7,850 nt of DNA from Nitrospinota bacterium (GCA_030740135.1 JASLXW010000181.1:1-7850), one strand, 5' to 3'; counted from the first letter of the stretch, positions 1 to 6,767 are shown. Notes: generated by a model not told the origin, from the letters alone. Numbers and translations: made by a program.

Positions 1-299
1 AGATTCATCGCCGCCCTCGGAATGACAGATTGGGGCATTTCAGACCCCTCAGAATCGTTTTTCCGCAACCTGTTAGTGAAGGGATGGCCATCGGCGGCTT
101 TGTCGCGTTGAAGGGGCAATTACACAAAACGGTCGGTTTTTCGGGCGGGGACGGGGGAAAACCCCTACGGGTAAACAGGGTTTTTTCGCCGTAGACGGCC
201 TGTCTTGAATATCCAGTTTTTTCTGTCACAGGCCCGTATTTCGGACAACCGGGGCGAAGGGCGGCGCGTCTCTCCCCGCCTCTCGGGAGGTCCCGCCCC
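1..299. other. Non-coding region downstream of the Mo/W enzyme gene
   Basis: No convincing gene is seen on either strand; the short open frames have no ribosome binding site and no recognisable protein. The stretch is less GC-rich than the genes and contains several A/T runs. It holds a candidate bidirectional hairpin terminator (about 158-186) and a separate 7-bp inverted repeat (GGCCTGT at 198-204, ACAGGCC at 228-234, 23-nt loop) that is not followed by a T-run in either direction. The first 120 bases look like intergenic repeat-type sequence, but only one copy lies in the window, so this cannot be shown. Confidence 0.5.
158..186. terminator. Possible bidirectional intrinsic terminator
   Basis: On the plus strand, AAAACCCCT and AGGGTTTTTT flank a loop of about 10 bases, giving a stem of A-T and G-C pairs with one bulged C and six T residues at the end. 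Read on the minus strand, the same element ends the stem with GGGGTTTT. It therefore has an A-run on one side and a T-run on the other, as bidirectional terminators do. It lies about 115 bases after the stop of the Mo/W enzyme gene and could end that transcript. The minus-strand T-run is short (four), so termination in that direction would be weak. Confidence 0.35.
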
Positions 300-2651
300 T
301 CAGGGGGCCTCTTCCGCCCGGTAGACCTTGCAGAGAAAGCCCCGGAGCTGGGGTCCTCCGTAGATGGGGTCGAAGCCCTGGCCCCGGTCGTTCCGGGTGA
401 TCATGTTCAGGTTGCTCTCCCGGACTCCGTACTCGGGTCCCTCGCGCTCGGGGTACCACCAGGCGTGCTGGTTGCAGATCACCCGGGGGTGGATCCCGTC
501 CAGCAGCTTGGCCTTCTGCCGGATGCGGCCCTTCGGGGTCTCGATCCAGACCCAGTCGCCGTCGCCGATGCCCAGGTCCTCGGCCGCCTTGCGGTTCATC
601 TCCACCAGGGGGTCGGGATTGCGCCGCCGGAGCTCGGGCACCTGGTGGTGTTCGGAATGGAAGAAGTGGGCGGTCCGCCGCGTCGTCGAGATGAAGGGAT
701 ATGGTTCGGACAGCGCGGCGTTGTGCGGCGATTCCTCCTTCGGCTCGACGTAGAAGGGGAAGGGGTCGTGGCCGTGCTTTTTGAAGGTCGTCTGGAACAC
801 CTCGACCCGTCCCGTCCGCGTCGGGAAACCGCCGCCCTCGCGGAAGTGGTCCCCCTCATGCTTGCGGTAGGTCTGGGGGTGGATGTACTGCCCCTCCCGC
901 TTGAGATCCTGGAAGGTCATGCCCGTCCGGGCCAGCCGCCAGTCGAAATACTCCTCCACAGTCTTCCAGGGGAAGGCCACGTGGAGGCCCATGCGGTGGG
1001 CCGTCTCGAGGAGGATGTCCTCGTCGTCGCGGCACTCGCCGGGCGGCTCGACCGCCTTGCAGCGCGCGAACTGGCCGAAGCGGGTGTAGGGCGTCGTGAG
1101 CTGGTCGCGCTCGAGCCACGTCGTCACCGGCAGGAACAGGTCGGACAGCGCGGCCGTGGGCGTCATGAACAGGTCGAAGGTCACCGAGAAGGGGATCTTG
1201 TGCATGACCTGGCGGCACGTCTCGGTGTCCTCGGCCGTCAGGAGGAAGTTGTGCCCGATGATGAAACACACCTGGACCGGCAGCTCGCCCGCGACGATGG
1301 CGTTATTGACCAGCGAGCCGTGGGTGATGCCCAGGATGGGAAACTCACGCGCGCCGTAATCGGCCAGCATCGCGCGGGATTTCTCGGGCAGCAGGTCCGG
1401 CCGCTCGTGCTCGGGGCCGAAGGGGTCCACGAACGGGCCGTGCTCCCAGATGGCCATCCCGCCCGGAACGTCCAGGTTGCCCGTCACGGTCATGAGAAGA
1501 ATGGCCACCTGCATCGTCTGGGAGTTGTTCACCCCCTGGACGTCCAGGGCGTTGCCCCACTGTATGACGGCCGGCTTGGTCGTGGCGAAGATGCGCGCGG
1601 CCTCGACAATCTTCTCGGCCGGAACCCAACAGATCTCGGCGACGCGCTCGGGGGGATACTCCCGGACCCGCTCGAGCAGGATGTCCCAGGCGGGGCGCAC
1701 CGAGACTCCGTTCACCTGGTAGGTTCCGGTGAGCGCCGGACGCTTTGAGTCATCCGGCGCACAGGGGCCGCCGGTTTCAGCGTCCCAAACGAGATATCTC
1801 AGCGCCCCCTCCTCCTCCTCCTCGCCCGCGTTCAGGAGGTCGCCGGTGTCCTCCCGGACCAGGAATGGGGCATTCGTCCAGCGCTCGACGAAGGGGCGGT
1901 CGTAGAGGCCCTCGTTCAAGATGACGTTGAGCAGACCGAGGCCCAGGGCGCCGTCCGTCACGGGTCGGATCTGAAGCCAGCAGCAATCGTTCCGTCTCGC
2001 CCAATGGGTCTCGATGGGGTCGATGAGGATGATCCGGGCCCCGCCCTTTATGGTCGGCGTCAGCCGGTTGCTGATCATCCCGTCGGCGTTGGTGAGGGGG
2101 TCGTTTCCCCACATCATGACGCATTTGGGATACTCCCCGCCCCAGCCGTAATAGTCGGCGACGGGGATCTTGGCGCCGAGGGTGACCTTGGCGACAGCCA
2201 CGCGGGGGAAATAGCAAAGGGGCGAGCGCCCCACGTTGAGGACCGCCCCCAGGGAATTGAAGAAGCGGTTGCCGAAGTTGTTCCACTCCCGGCCGGTCCC
2301 GCAGGCCTTGCCGATGTACTCGGGTCCGTAGTCCCGGATGGCGTCCTTGCATTTCCGCTCGAGCAGGTCCATGGCCTCCTCCCAGGAGACCCGCTCCCAC
2401 TGCCCCGAACCCCGGGGACCCGCCCGCTTCATGGGATGGATGACCCGGTCGGGACTGTTGGAGTATGAGATCGAGTAGCGGCCCTTGGTGCAGAGGTATC
2501 CCAGGCTGGTCGGACAATCGGGGTCGCCCTTGATGTCCACGGCCTTGCCGTCTTCGACCGTCACAAACGCCCCGCACGCGCCGTGACAATTGCGGCACAT
2601 CGTCCGGATGACTTGGGTGGAGGAATCGCCGGCCACTGGGTCCGAGGACAT
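300..2651 (-). CDS. Acetylene-hydratase-like Mo/W bis-pterin enzyme (DMSO reductase superfamily)
   Basis: A 783-aa catalytic subunit of the molybdopterin oxidoreductase superfamily. The N-terminal [4Fe-4S] motif is C19-x2-C22-x3-C26-x27-C54. The probable Mo/W ligand is C146 in RSPLCYFPR. The pterin-binding body includes MMWGNDPLTNADG and FMTPTAALSDLFLPVTTWLE, and the dinucleotide-binding domain covers roughly residues 650-775. By recall of the Pelobacter acetylenicus acetylene hydratase sequence, the two match along their length (HP-K--G-RG--QWER, the FMTPTA block, the GDWVWIET-type C-terminus). The query adds an insert of about 40 residues after the PFV region, with a five-Glu run. The catalytic Asp13 of acetylene hydratase, just after the second cluster Cys, is His23 here, so acetylene hydration is not expected; the substrate is unknown. 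No Tat signal or membrane segment is seen, so it is probably cytoplasmic. The ATG at 2651 is chosen because AAAGGAGG lies 7 bases upstream. An in-frame TTG at 2783 would add 44 residues but lacks such a site. The gene has its own promoter (2817-2844). Confidence 0.9.
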   Translation of the reverse strand: MSSDPVAGDSSTQVIRTMCRNCHGACGAFVTVEDGKAVDIKGDPDCPTSLGYLCTKGRYSISYSNSPDRVIHPMKRAGPRGSGQWERVSWEEAMDLLERKCKDAIRDYGPEYIGKACGTGREWNNFGNRFFNSLGAVLNVGRSPLCYFPRVAVAKVTLGAKIPVADYYGWGGEYPKCVMMWGNDPLTNADGMISNRLTPTIKGGARIILIDPIETHWARRNDCCWLQIRPVTDGALGLGLLNVILNEGLYDRPFVERWTNAPFLVREDTGDLLNAGEEEEEGALRYLVWDAETGGPCAPDDSKRPALTGTYQVNGVSVRPAWDILLERVREYPPERVAEICWVPAEKIVEAARIFATTKPAVIQWGNALDVQGVNNSQTMQVAILLMTVTGNLDVPGGMAIWEHGPFVDPFGPEHERPDLLPEKSRAMLADYGAREFPILGITHGSLVNNAIVAGELPVQVCFIIGHNFLLTAEDTETCRQVMHKIPFSVTFDLFMTPTAALSDLFLPVTTWLERDQLTTPYTRFGQFARCKAVEPPGECRDDEDILLETAHRMGLHVAFPWKTVEEYFDWRLARTGMTFQDLKREGQYIHPQTYRKHEGDHFREGGGFPTRTGRVEVFQTTFKKHGHDPFPFYVEPKEESPHNAALSEPYPFISTTRRTAHFFHSEHHQVPELRRRNPDPLVEMNRKAAEDLGIGDGDWVWIETPKGRIRQKAKLLDGIHPRVICNQHAWWYPEREGPEYGVRESNLNMITRNDRGQGFDPIYGGPQLRGFLCKVYRAEEAP

Positions 2652-2672
2652 GGGACCCCCTCCTTTCCCCCC
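2644..2672 (-). promoter_or_regulatory. Strong ribosome binding site of the Mo/W enzyme gene
   Basis: Reading the minus strand, AAAGGAGG is followed by about seven bases and then ATG (2651-2649). This near-perfect Shine-Dalgarno decides the start against the longer in-frame TTG extension. The first residues after this ATG (MSSDPVAGDSSTQVIRTMC) lead directly into the [4Fe-4S] motif, as in related cytoplasmic enzymes. Confidence 0.8.
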
Positions 2673-2741
2673 CGGTCCCGGCCGCCTCTCCGTTGCGATC
2701 CGGGCCCATCGGGTGGCTGAGAATGAATCGGAAAATCCCGC

Positions 2742-2767
2742 CGAAACACAGCGCCGCGGCCGTTTCG
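2742..2767 (-). other. Stem-loop in the leader of the Mo/W enzyme mRNA
   Basis: Perfect 6-bp complementary arms CGAAAC (2742-2747) and GTTTCG (2762-2767) enclose a 14-base GC-rich loop within the predicted leader of about 160 nt. No T-run follows, so it is not a terminator. I cannot match it to a known riboswitch; a molybdenum-cofactor-type leader is conceivable only from gene context. Confidence 0.25.
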
Positions 2768-2793
2768 CACAAACCCCGGCCAACGACGATTTC

Positions 2794-2853
2794 GCTTCCG
2801 CGTGTTTTGACTTCAGCCTATACGGTGGGGCCGAATGTTGTCAACGCGGAAGC
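2794..2853. promoter_or_regulatory. 10-bp inverted repeat flanking the promoter (candidate operator pair)
   Basis: GCTTCCGCGT (2794-2803) and ACGCGGAAGC (2844-2853) are exact reverse complements, 50 bp apart arm to arm. The upstream arm abuts the -35 box and the downstream arm lies about 7-16 bases after the predicted transcription start, so the whole promoter lies between them. The upstream arm also overlaps a 10-bp palindrome, GGAAGCTTCC (2848-2857), giving three GGAAGC half-sites in all. Spacing of about five helical turns would suit a repressor binding both arms. No regulator is encoded in the window. Confidence 0.45.
2817..2844 (-). promoter_or_regulatory. Sigma70-like promoter of the Mo/W enzyme gene
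   Basis: On the minus strand a perfect TTGACA (2844-2839) is followed by a 16-bp spacer and TATAGG (2822-2817, 4 of 6 to consensus). The predicted start of transcription near 2810 gives a leader of about 160 nt before the ATG at 2651. It lies between the OCD-family gene and the Mo/W enzyme gene, so the enzyme can be expressed separately from the upstream operon. Confidence 0.55.
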
Positions 2854-2870
2854 TTCCAAGGGGCGGAATT

Positions 2871-2934
2871 GGGGTCAGGACTTTACTTTTTGAGGCGGCC
2901 CCAGGGCCGGCGCGGGGTCAGGTCTCACGTTCCA
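2871..2934. repeat. REP-like element: two GGGGTCAGG copies around a hairpin
   Basis: GGGGTCAGG occurs at 2871-2879 and again in the same orientation at 2914-2922, each followed by a related segment (ACTTTACTT and TCTCACGTT). Between them CGGCCC (2896-2901) and GGGCCG (2904-2909) form a perfect 6-bp stem with a two-base gap. No T-run follows on either strand, so it is not a simple terminator. GGGGTCAGG-type units with short hairpins resemble, by my recollection, intergenic elements associated with REP-associated Y1 transposases. No transposase is present, so the assignment is tentative. Confidence 0.4.
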
Positions 2935-2937
2935 ACA

Positions 2938-4050
2938 TCACACGGATTGGCCGGGACCGGATGTCAGGTCGTTCCGGAAGACGAACGGCTGACCCACGCC
3001 CTTCTCGACCGCCAGCCCGTAGGCCCACCTCCCCACCGCCGCGTCCCACAAGCCCATGCCCTGCGTGGAACAAAGGGTGATCTCCTCCCCGCTCCGGCGG
3101 CCGGGGTCCCGGCCCGCGATGACGCCGGAGAGCTCGAAAACGTCCTCGTCCTTTAATTCGCCCGACGCCATCAGGTCCCCGAACGGCTGCATGGGCGGCG
3201 TATCATGAAGGATCTGGTCCTTCCAGACGGTGAAGACCCGGGAGCGCCGGACGGTCGTCGCGTCGATCTCGCCGCGGGCCACCTGCGTCACGTGGGTTCC
3301 CGGCCCGATCCATTCCCCGGCGAAGACCGGCTTCCCGGCGTTCGTGCACGTGACGACGATGTCGCACCCCTTCACCGCGTCCTCGGGGCGATCCACGGGG
3401 ACGATCTTCCGGGAGACTTCCCCGGCAAGCCGCTCGGCCAGGGCGTCGCGCCGGGCGGGCGTCCGGCCGCACAGCCGGACCTCTTCAATCCCGGGCCGCT
3501 CGTTCAGGACGGATTTGATCTGCGCGCTCGCGTGCCGGCCGGCGCCGAAGAAGCCGAAGACGCGCGAATCCTCCCGGGCCAGATGGCGGACCGAAAGCGC
3601 CGTGGGCGCGGCCGTCCGGGCGTTCATCAGGAGATAATGACTCATGACGGCGACGAGCTTCATCCCGTTGTCGTAGTCGTACACGACGAGAAGCTCCGAC
3701 CCCATCCGGTAATCGATGTCCTCCGCTTTCCTCGAGGGGTCGAGCACCCGGCCGCCGTGGTGGTCCGGGTAGGCGCGAAACGCGGCGACGCCCAGGCCGG
3801 GGAGGATGCAGGGAAGGATGCGAATGACCGATCCGTCCTCGTAACCCCGGCCTTCCGGGTAATCGACGTGCACCCGGGGGTGAAGCCGGAGGTCTCCGCC
3901 GGCCTGCTCGATGAAGGCCCGCTCAATCCAGTCGGTGGCCCCGGCGACAATCTCCGCCTCGGTCATCCCCTCGAAGAGGCTTTGAACGTCCCGCTCGCTG
4001 AGGATGAGCGTCGTATCGCCTTCTTTGAGCTCGCTTTCAGACCGGTTCAT
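2938..4050 (-). CDS. Ornithine cyclodeaminase/mu-crystallin family NAD(P)-dependent protein
   Basis: A 370-aa protein, slightly longer than the usual 310-350. The N-terminal half carries the family's substrate-domain signature, LLMNARTAAPTALSVRHLA, around R145 (the conserved RTAA motif). A Rossmann domain follows from about residue 160 with a GAGRHA dinucleotide-binding turn at 169-174, and a C-terminal segment holds LWDAAVGRWAYGLAVEKG. The family deaminates ornithine to proline or reduces imines or oxidises amino acids (alanine dehydrogenase, ketimine reductase, opine-type enzymes). Here the usual substrate Lys region reads AAFRAYPDHHGG with R92, and the usual D-x-x-G-K-x-E-L-D loop is shortened to VARGEID (257-263), which lacks the catalytic Asp. 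The true substrate is therefore unknown. ATG overlaps the stop of the VWA gene (ATGA), which indicates translational coupling; GGAG lies 9 bases upstream. Family assignment is firm, reaction is not. Confidence 0.85.
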   Translation of the reverse strand: MNRSESELKEGDTTLILSERDVQSLFEGMTEAEIVAGATDWIERAFIEQAGGDLRLHPRVHVDYPEGRGYEDGSVIRILPCILPGLGVAAFRAYPDHHGGRVLDPSRKAEDIDYRMGSELLVVYDYDNGMKLVAVMSHYLLMNARTAAPTALSVRHLAREDSRVFGFFGAGRHASAQIKSVLNERPGIEEVRLCGRTPARRDALAERLAGEVSRKIVPVDRPEDAVKGCDIVVTCTNAGKPVFAGEWIGPGTHVTQVARGEIDATTVRRSRVFTVWKDQILHDTPPMQPFGDLMASGELKDEDVFELSGVIAGRDPGRRSGEEITLCSTQGMGLWDAAVGRWAYGLAVEKGVGQPFVFRNDLTSGPGQSV

Positions 4051-5831
4051 CGGGCGTCACTCCGCAATTGGGTCGCTGAGGGCGGGGGGCCGTTTTGGCC
4101 GCCGCCAAACATGCATCGCCGCCGGCCCAGAAGCTCCCGCTCCAGGAGGGCGATCAACTCCGTCGCGAGCTGGGCCATGTCCTCGACCACGACGTGGTTC
4201 GGATAGATCTCCCGGACGTAATCGTCTTCGACTCCCACGGCGATGATCCGGTAACCGCGCCGGCCCAGCTCCCCCACCGCCTCGATCAGGTTGTGCGCGC
4301 TCCCGTTGGGTTGGCCGTCCGAGATGATGATGATGACCTTCGCGTTTTCCGGCCGTCCCGCCATGCGGCGCGCGGCGAACCCCAGGTGCTCTTCGTCCCA
4401 GTTGTTGAACCGGGGCGCGATGTGGACGAGCCGCGTCCTCACGGCCCGGAATGAATCGTCGAACGTCTTGTAGAGCCTGTGCTGGAGCCGGCTGTGCCGG
4501 ATGTGGCGATATTGGAACACCGGGACGTGGCCGCAGTTGTGGGCCATCACGGCCTCGGAGGCTTCGGTCGAGTATCCGATGATTTCGAAGGGGACCGAGA
4601 TTCCGTCCAGGGCCTCGGCGCAAAGGACGGACGCCCGGCGGGCCACGAGGAATTTCTTCTTTCGGTTCATGCTGCCGCTCTCATCCACCAGGAGCGAGAA
4701 GGCCACGTCCAGGCGATCCGGCTCGACCCTGCGTTGGAACAGCCGGTAATTTCCGGTCCGCTGCTTCCAGAGTTTCGCCGGGTTCAGCCTCCCCGACCGG
4801 TAGGCCCCCGCGTACCGGACGTACTGCCGCTCCCGGATCACCCGCTGGAGCCTCTGAACCATGACGCGGACCTGGCTGCCGGCCTCCGAGAGGATGTCCT
4901 GGTATTCGTCCAACCGTCCCCCGGGCGGCAGGACGATTGTCCGCTCGTCCGGGGCCAGGGCGTCGGGATGGATCTCCTTCGGCCGCGAATCCCCCTCCAG
5001 CCGCGGACTCCCCGTGAAGCTCAGGTTCGCCAGCTCCTCCGGCTCGATGCCGAGGAGCATTTCCCCCTCTTCCTCATCATCTTCGGAATATTCCGCGGCT
5101 CCGTCCTCGAATCGGACCTCCGCGCCGTCCTCGGCGCCGGACGTGGCGGGGGGCGCCCCCCGGGGGGAAAGCGTTTCTTCGGACAACTCGAAGAAGGGCG
5201 CGCAGCGTCGGAAGATTTCCAGTGCGGCGTCGGCGACCTCCTCCGGGTCTTCACAGGCGGCCGCCCGCTCCACCAGGGGGCCGATGAGCCCCAGGGCCAG
5301 GCGGGTGTCTTCATCCAGGCCGCCGGCCCCCTTCCCCCTCCCGGCGCGGTACATCCCCCACGCCAGACGGACCAGGAGGTGGAGCGCTCCCAACCCGGCG
5401 TCTCTTCGGGAATCGTTTTCCGCGCGCACCTCCAAAAAGGCGTCCGCGCCGGGGTAGCGATCGAGGAAGATGTTTTCCGCGCGCGCGTCTTCGAGCGCGT
5501 GCCAGATCAGGTGGATCGCCAGGGACTCGGCGAGGGAGCGGCCCGCCGACAGGCCGGCGGCCCGCCGGCTTCCGCGCGCGCTGCCCACGAAGAGATGGGC
5601 CGATTCGTGGAGGGTCTCTCCCCGCTCGGCGAGGGCGTCGGCCTCCCTTTGGATGCTGACCCGTGACCCGTCGGTCCCGTGGCCGGGCCCGAAGTCCAGC
5701 TTCACCTTGAAGTCTTGGGAGGCGATCTGCGCGAGACGCTCCCACCGGAGCCGGCGGAACGCGTCGGCGGAGGAGGAGGAAACGTCGGATGTCGGTTTTG
5801 GGGGGGGGTGAGAATGCCGGACGGGCGCCAC
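4047..5831 (-). CDS. CobT/NorD-like VWA-domain protein with N-terminal HExxH motif
   Basis: A 594-aa partner of the MoxR ATPase encoded just upstream. Residues about 60-135 hold an N-terminal domain with HESAH (75-79, an intact HExxH) and then HALEDARAENIFLDRYPGA (about 111-129). The latter matches the E-x-A-R-x-E segment known in CobT and NorD proteins. An acidic linker lies at about 235-265 (SEDDEEEGE). A basic segment follows, then a VWA domain of about 378-575 with the MIDAS motif DESGS (383-387) and ISDGQP (D505). The stretch from RHIRHSRLQHRLYK to WDEEHL resembles CobT. Such proteins pair with AAA+ partners to insert metals or remodel metalloenzymes (cobalt chelation, NO reductase, CO dehydrogenase). 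GTG at 5831 is chosen: AGGGAG lies 7 bases upstream and overlaps the TAG stop of the ATPase gene, and no in-frame ATG occurs before the conserved N-terminal domain. The target here is unknown; cobalamin synthesis genes are absent from the window. Confidence 0.85.
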   Translation of the reverse strand: MAPVRHSHPPPKPTSDVSSSSADAFRRLRWERLAQIASQDFKVKLDFGPGHGTDGSRVSIQREADALAERGETLHESAHLFVGSARGSRRAAGLSAGRSLAESLAIHLIWHALEDARAENIFLDRYPGADAFLEVRAENDSRRDAGLGALHLLVRLAWGMYRAGRGKGAGGLDEDTRLALGLIGPLVERAAACEDPEEVADAALEIFRRCAPFFELSEETLSPRGAPPATSGAEDGAEVRFEDGAAEYSEDDEEEGEMLLGIEPEELANLSFTGSPRLEGDSRPKEIHPDALAPDERTIVLPPGGRLDEYQDILSEAGSQVRVMVQRLQRVIRERQYVRYAGAYRSGRLNPAKLWKQRTGNYRLFQRRVEPDRLDVAFSLLVDESGSMNRKKKFLVARRASVLCAEALDGISVPFEIIGYSTEASEAVMAHNCGHVPVFQYRHIRHSRLQHRLYKTFDDSFRAVRTRLVHIAPRFNNWDEEHLGFAARRMAGRPENAKVIIIISDGQPNGSAHNLIEAVGELGRRGYRIIAVGVEDDYVREIYPNHVVVEDMAQLATELIALLERELLGRRRCMFGGGQNGPPPSATQLRSDAR

Positions 5832-5842
5832 CGGTGCGCTCC

Positions 5843-6751
5843 CTACTCGGGTTGATCCCGCGCGCCCGGCGGGCCGAAATAGTTCTCGACGACGTCCTGG
5901 ATCACCCGGGCGTCGAAGGCGGGCGCCTTGCTGAGCAGCGTGTGCCGCGCGGCCTCCAGCGGGCCGAACCGCTGGGCCATGCGGGCCCAGTCAATCACCC
6001 GGCGGGTGCTGCACGACCCGAAGAGCTTTTCCTCGGAGATGGCGGCCCGCAAATCCGCCGCGCACCGGACCATCTTCCGCACCGCGTCCTCGTCGGGATT
6101 GCCGCTCTGGACCCGGACCGCTTCCACCTCGGCATCCTCCGAGAGGTAGGTCATCCGCAGGGTCATGGGAAAGCGGTCCAGGAAGGCCTCGTTGAGGGGT
6201 TTTGTCCCGCCGTATTTCCGCTCTTCGGACGGGTTCATGGTGGCGAAAAGGCGGAAATCCGGATGGGGCCGGATGATCCGCCCATCATATTCCGTCAGGA
6301 CGATCATCCGGTCGTCGTCCAGCAGCGAATGGAGGCAAAAGGCGATTTCCGGCAGACAGGCGTTGATCTCGTCGATGAGGATCCAGTCGCCGGCCTCCAT
6401 GGCTTGGACCAAGACCCCGTTGGACCAGTACGTGCCGGAATTGTTGATCATCAGCTTGCCGACGAACTCGTCCACGGTCGTCATCCCGTTCAGGTTGACG
6501 CGGCGAAAACCGTTGTTGGTTTCGTGGGCCAGGTGGCGGATGGCGAGGGTCTTGCCGACGCCGGTTTCGCCGATGAGGAGGACGGGGAGGCTTTGGGACA
6601 CCGCCCACATGACCTTTTCCAACGCGCCGCCGGCCGGGATGTAGAACTGGGGCGGGGGGACGAAGTCGCTCGCGCCGTCCTCCCGGACGGGCAGCTCCAT
6701 CGAGCCGAGGCGAAACACCCGTTTTGGGCGAACGCGGTCTGGGCGTGTCAT
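5843..6751 (-). CDS. CobS-like MoxR-family AAA+ ATPase
   Basis: A 302-aa AAA+ ATPase. It has Walker A GETGVGKT (61-68), Walker B WILIDE (123-128), sensor 1 in LFATMNP (N173), an arginine finger in FLDRF (R193) and sensor 2 arginines in STRRVIDW (R250/R251). The IIRPHPDFRLFATMNP block and the length resemble CobS of cobaltochelatase, NorQ and CoxD. It probably forms a hexameric motor that acts with the VWA protein on a metal centre. The gene for that protein starts 11 bases downstream. ATG at 6751 is chosen: it lies 16 bases after the stop of the YqeB-like gene and precedes the conserved region. It has no clear Shine-Dalgarno, so termination-reinitiation coupling is likely. A GTG at 6823 would add 24 residues and overlap the upstream gene by 56 bases, but its GGGGGAG directly abuts the codon. 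Cobalt chelation itself is doubtful because no CobN subunit or cobalamin gene is nearby. Confidence 0.87.
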   Translation of the reverse strand: MTRPDRVRPKRVFRLGSMELPVREDGASDFVPPPQFYIPAGGALEKVMWAVSQSLPVLLIGETGVGKTLAIRHLAHETNNGFRRVNLNGMTTVDEFVGKLMINNSGTYWSNGVLVQAMEAGDWILIDEINACLPEIAFCLHSLLDDDRMIVLTEYDGRIIRPHPDFRLFATMNPSEERKYGGTKPLNEAFLDRFPMTLRMTYLSEDAEVEAVRVQSGNPDEDAVRKMVRCAADLRAAISEEKLFGSCSTRRVIDWARMAQRFGPLEAARHTLLSKAPAFDARVIQDVVENYFGPPGARDQPE

Positions 6752-6767
6752 TGGGAAGGGCTGAAAA

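Noticed and set aside
1..120. Dispersed intergenic repeat at the left edge
   Set aside because: The sequence has the look of a genome-wide intergenic repeat, but no second copy lies in the window to support it.
198..234. GGCCTGT/ACAGGCC inverted repeat as a terminator
   Set aside because: The loop is 23 nt, the stem is only 7 bp, and no T-run follows on either strand.
465..1748. Long plus-strand open frame opposite the Mo/W enzyme gene
   Set aside because: High-GC codon bias produces long antisense frames. The product has no recognisable domain, and the minus-strand protein fits a known family throughout.
300..2651. Calling the enzyme acetylene hydratase or formate dehydrogenase
   Set aside because: The key Asp of acetylene hydratase is His here. 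For formate dehydrogenase, the metal ligand is followed by YFPR rather than the usual formate-dehydrogenase active-site context, and no partner subunits are present.
2652..2783. 44-residue N-terminal extension of the Mo/W enzyme from a TTG
   Set aside because: It has no ribosome binding site and no Tat or other signal features, whereas the ATG at 2651 has a near-perfect Shine-Dalgarno.
4479..5666. Long plus-strand open frame opposite the VWA gene
   Set aside because: It is a shadow of the minus-strand gene, with no ribosome binding site, no domain, and composition dominated by the reverse complement of VWA codons. The same applies to the plus-strand frames at 3205-4206, 5789-6805 and 6786-7610.
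4047..6751. Calling the pair cobaltochelatase CobS/CobT
   Set aside because: There is similarity, but no CobN or cobalamin gene lies nearby. The VWA protein has an intact HExxH that, as I recall, CobT lacks, and the neighbours are Mo-enzyme genes.
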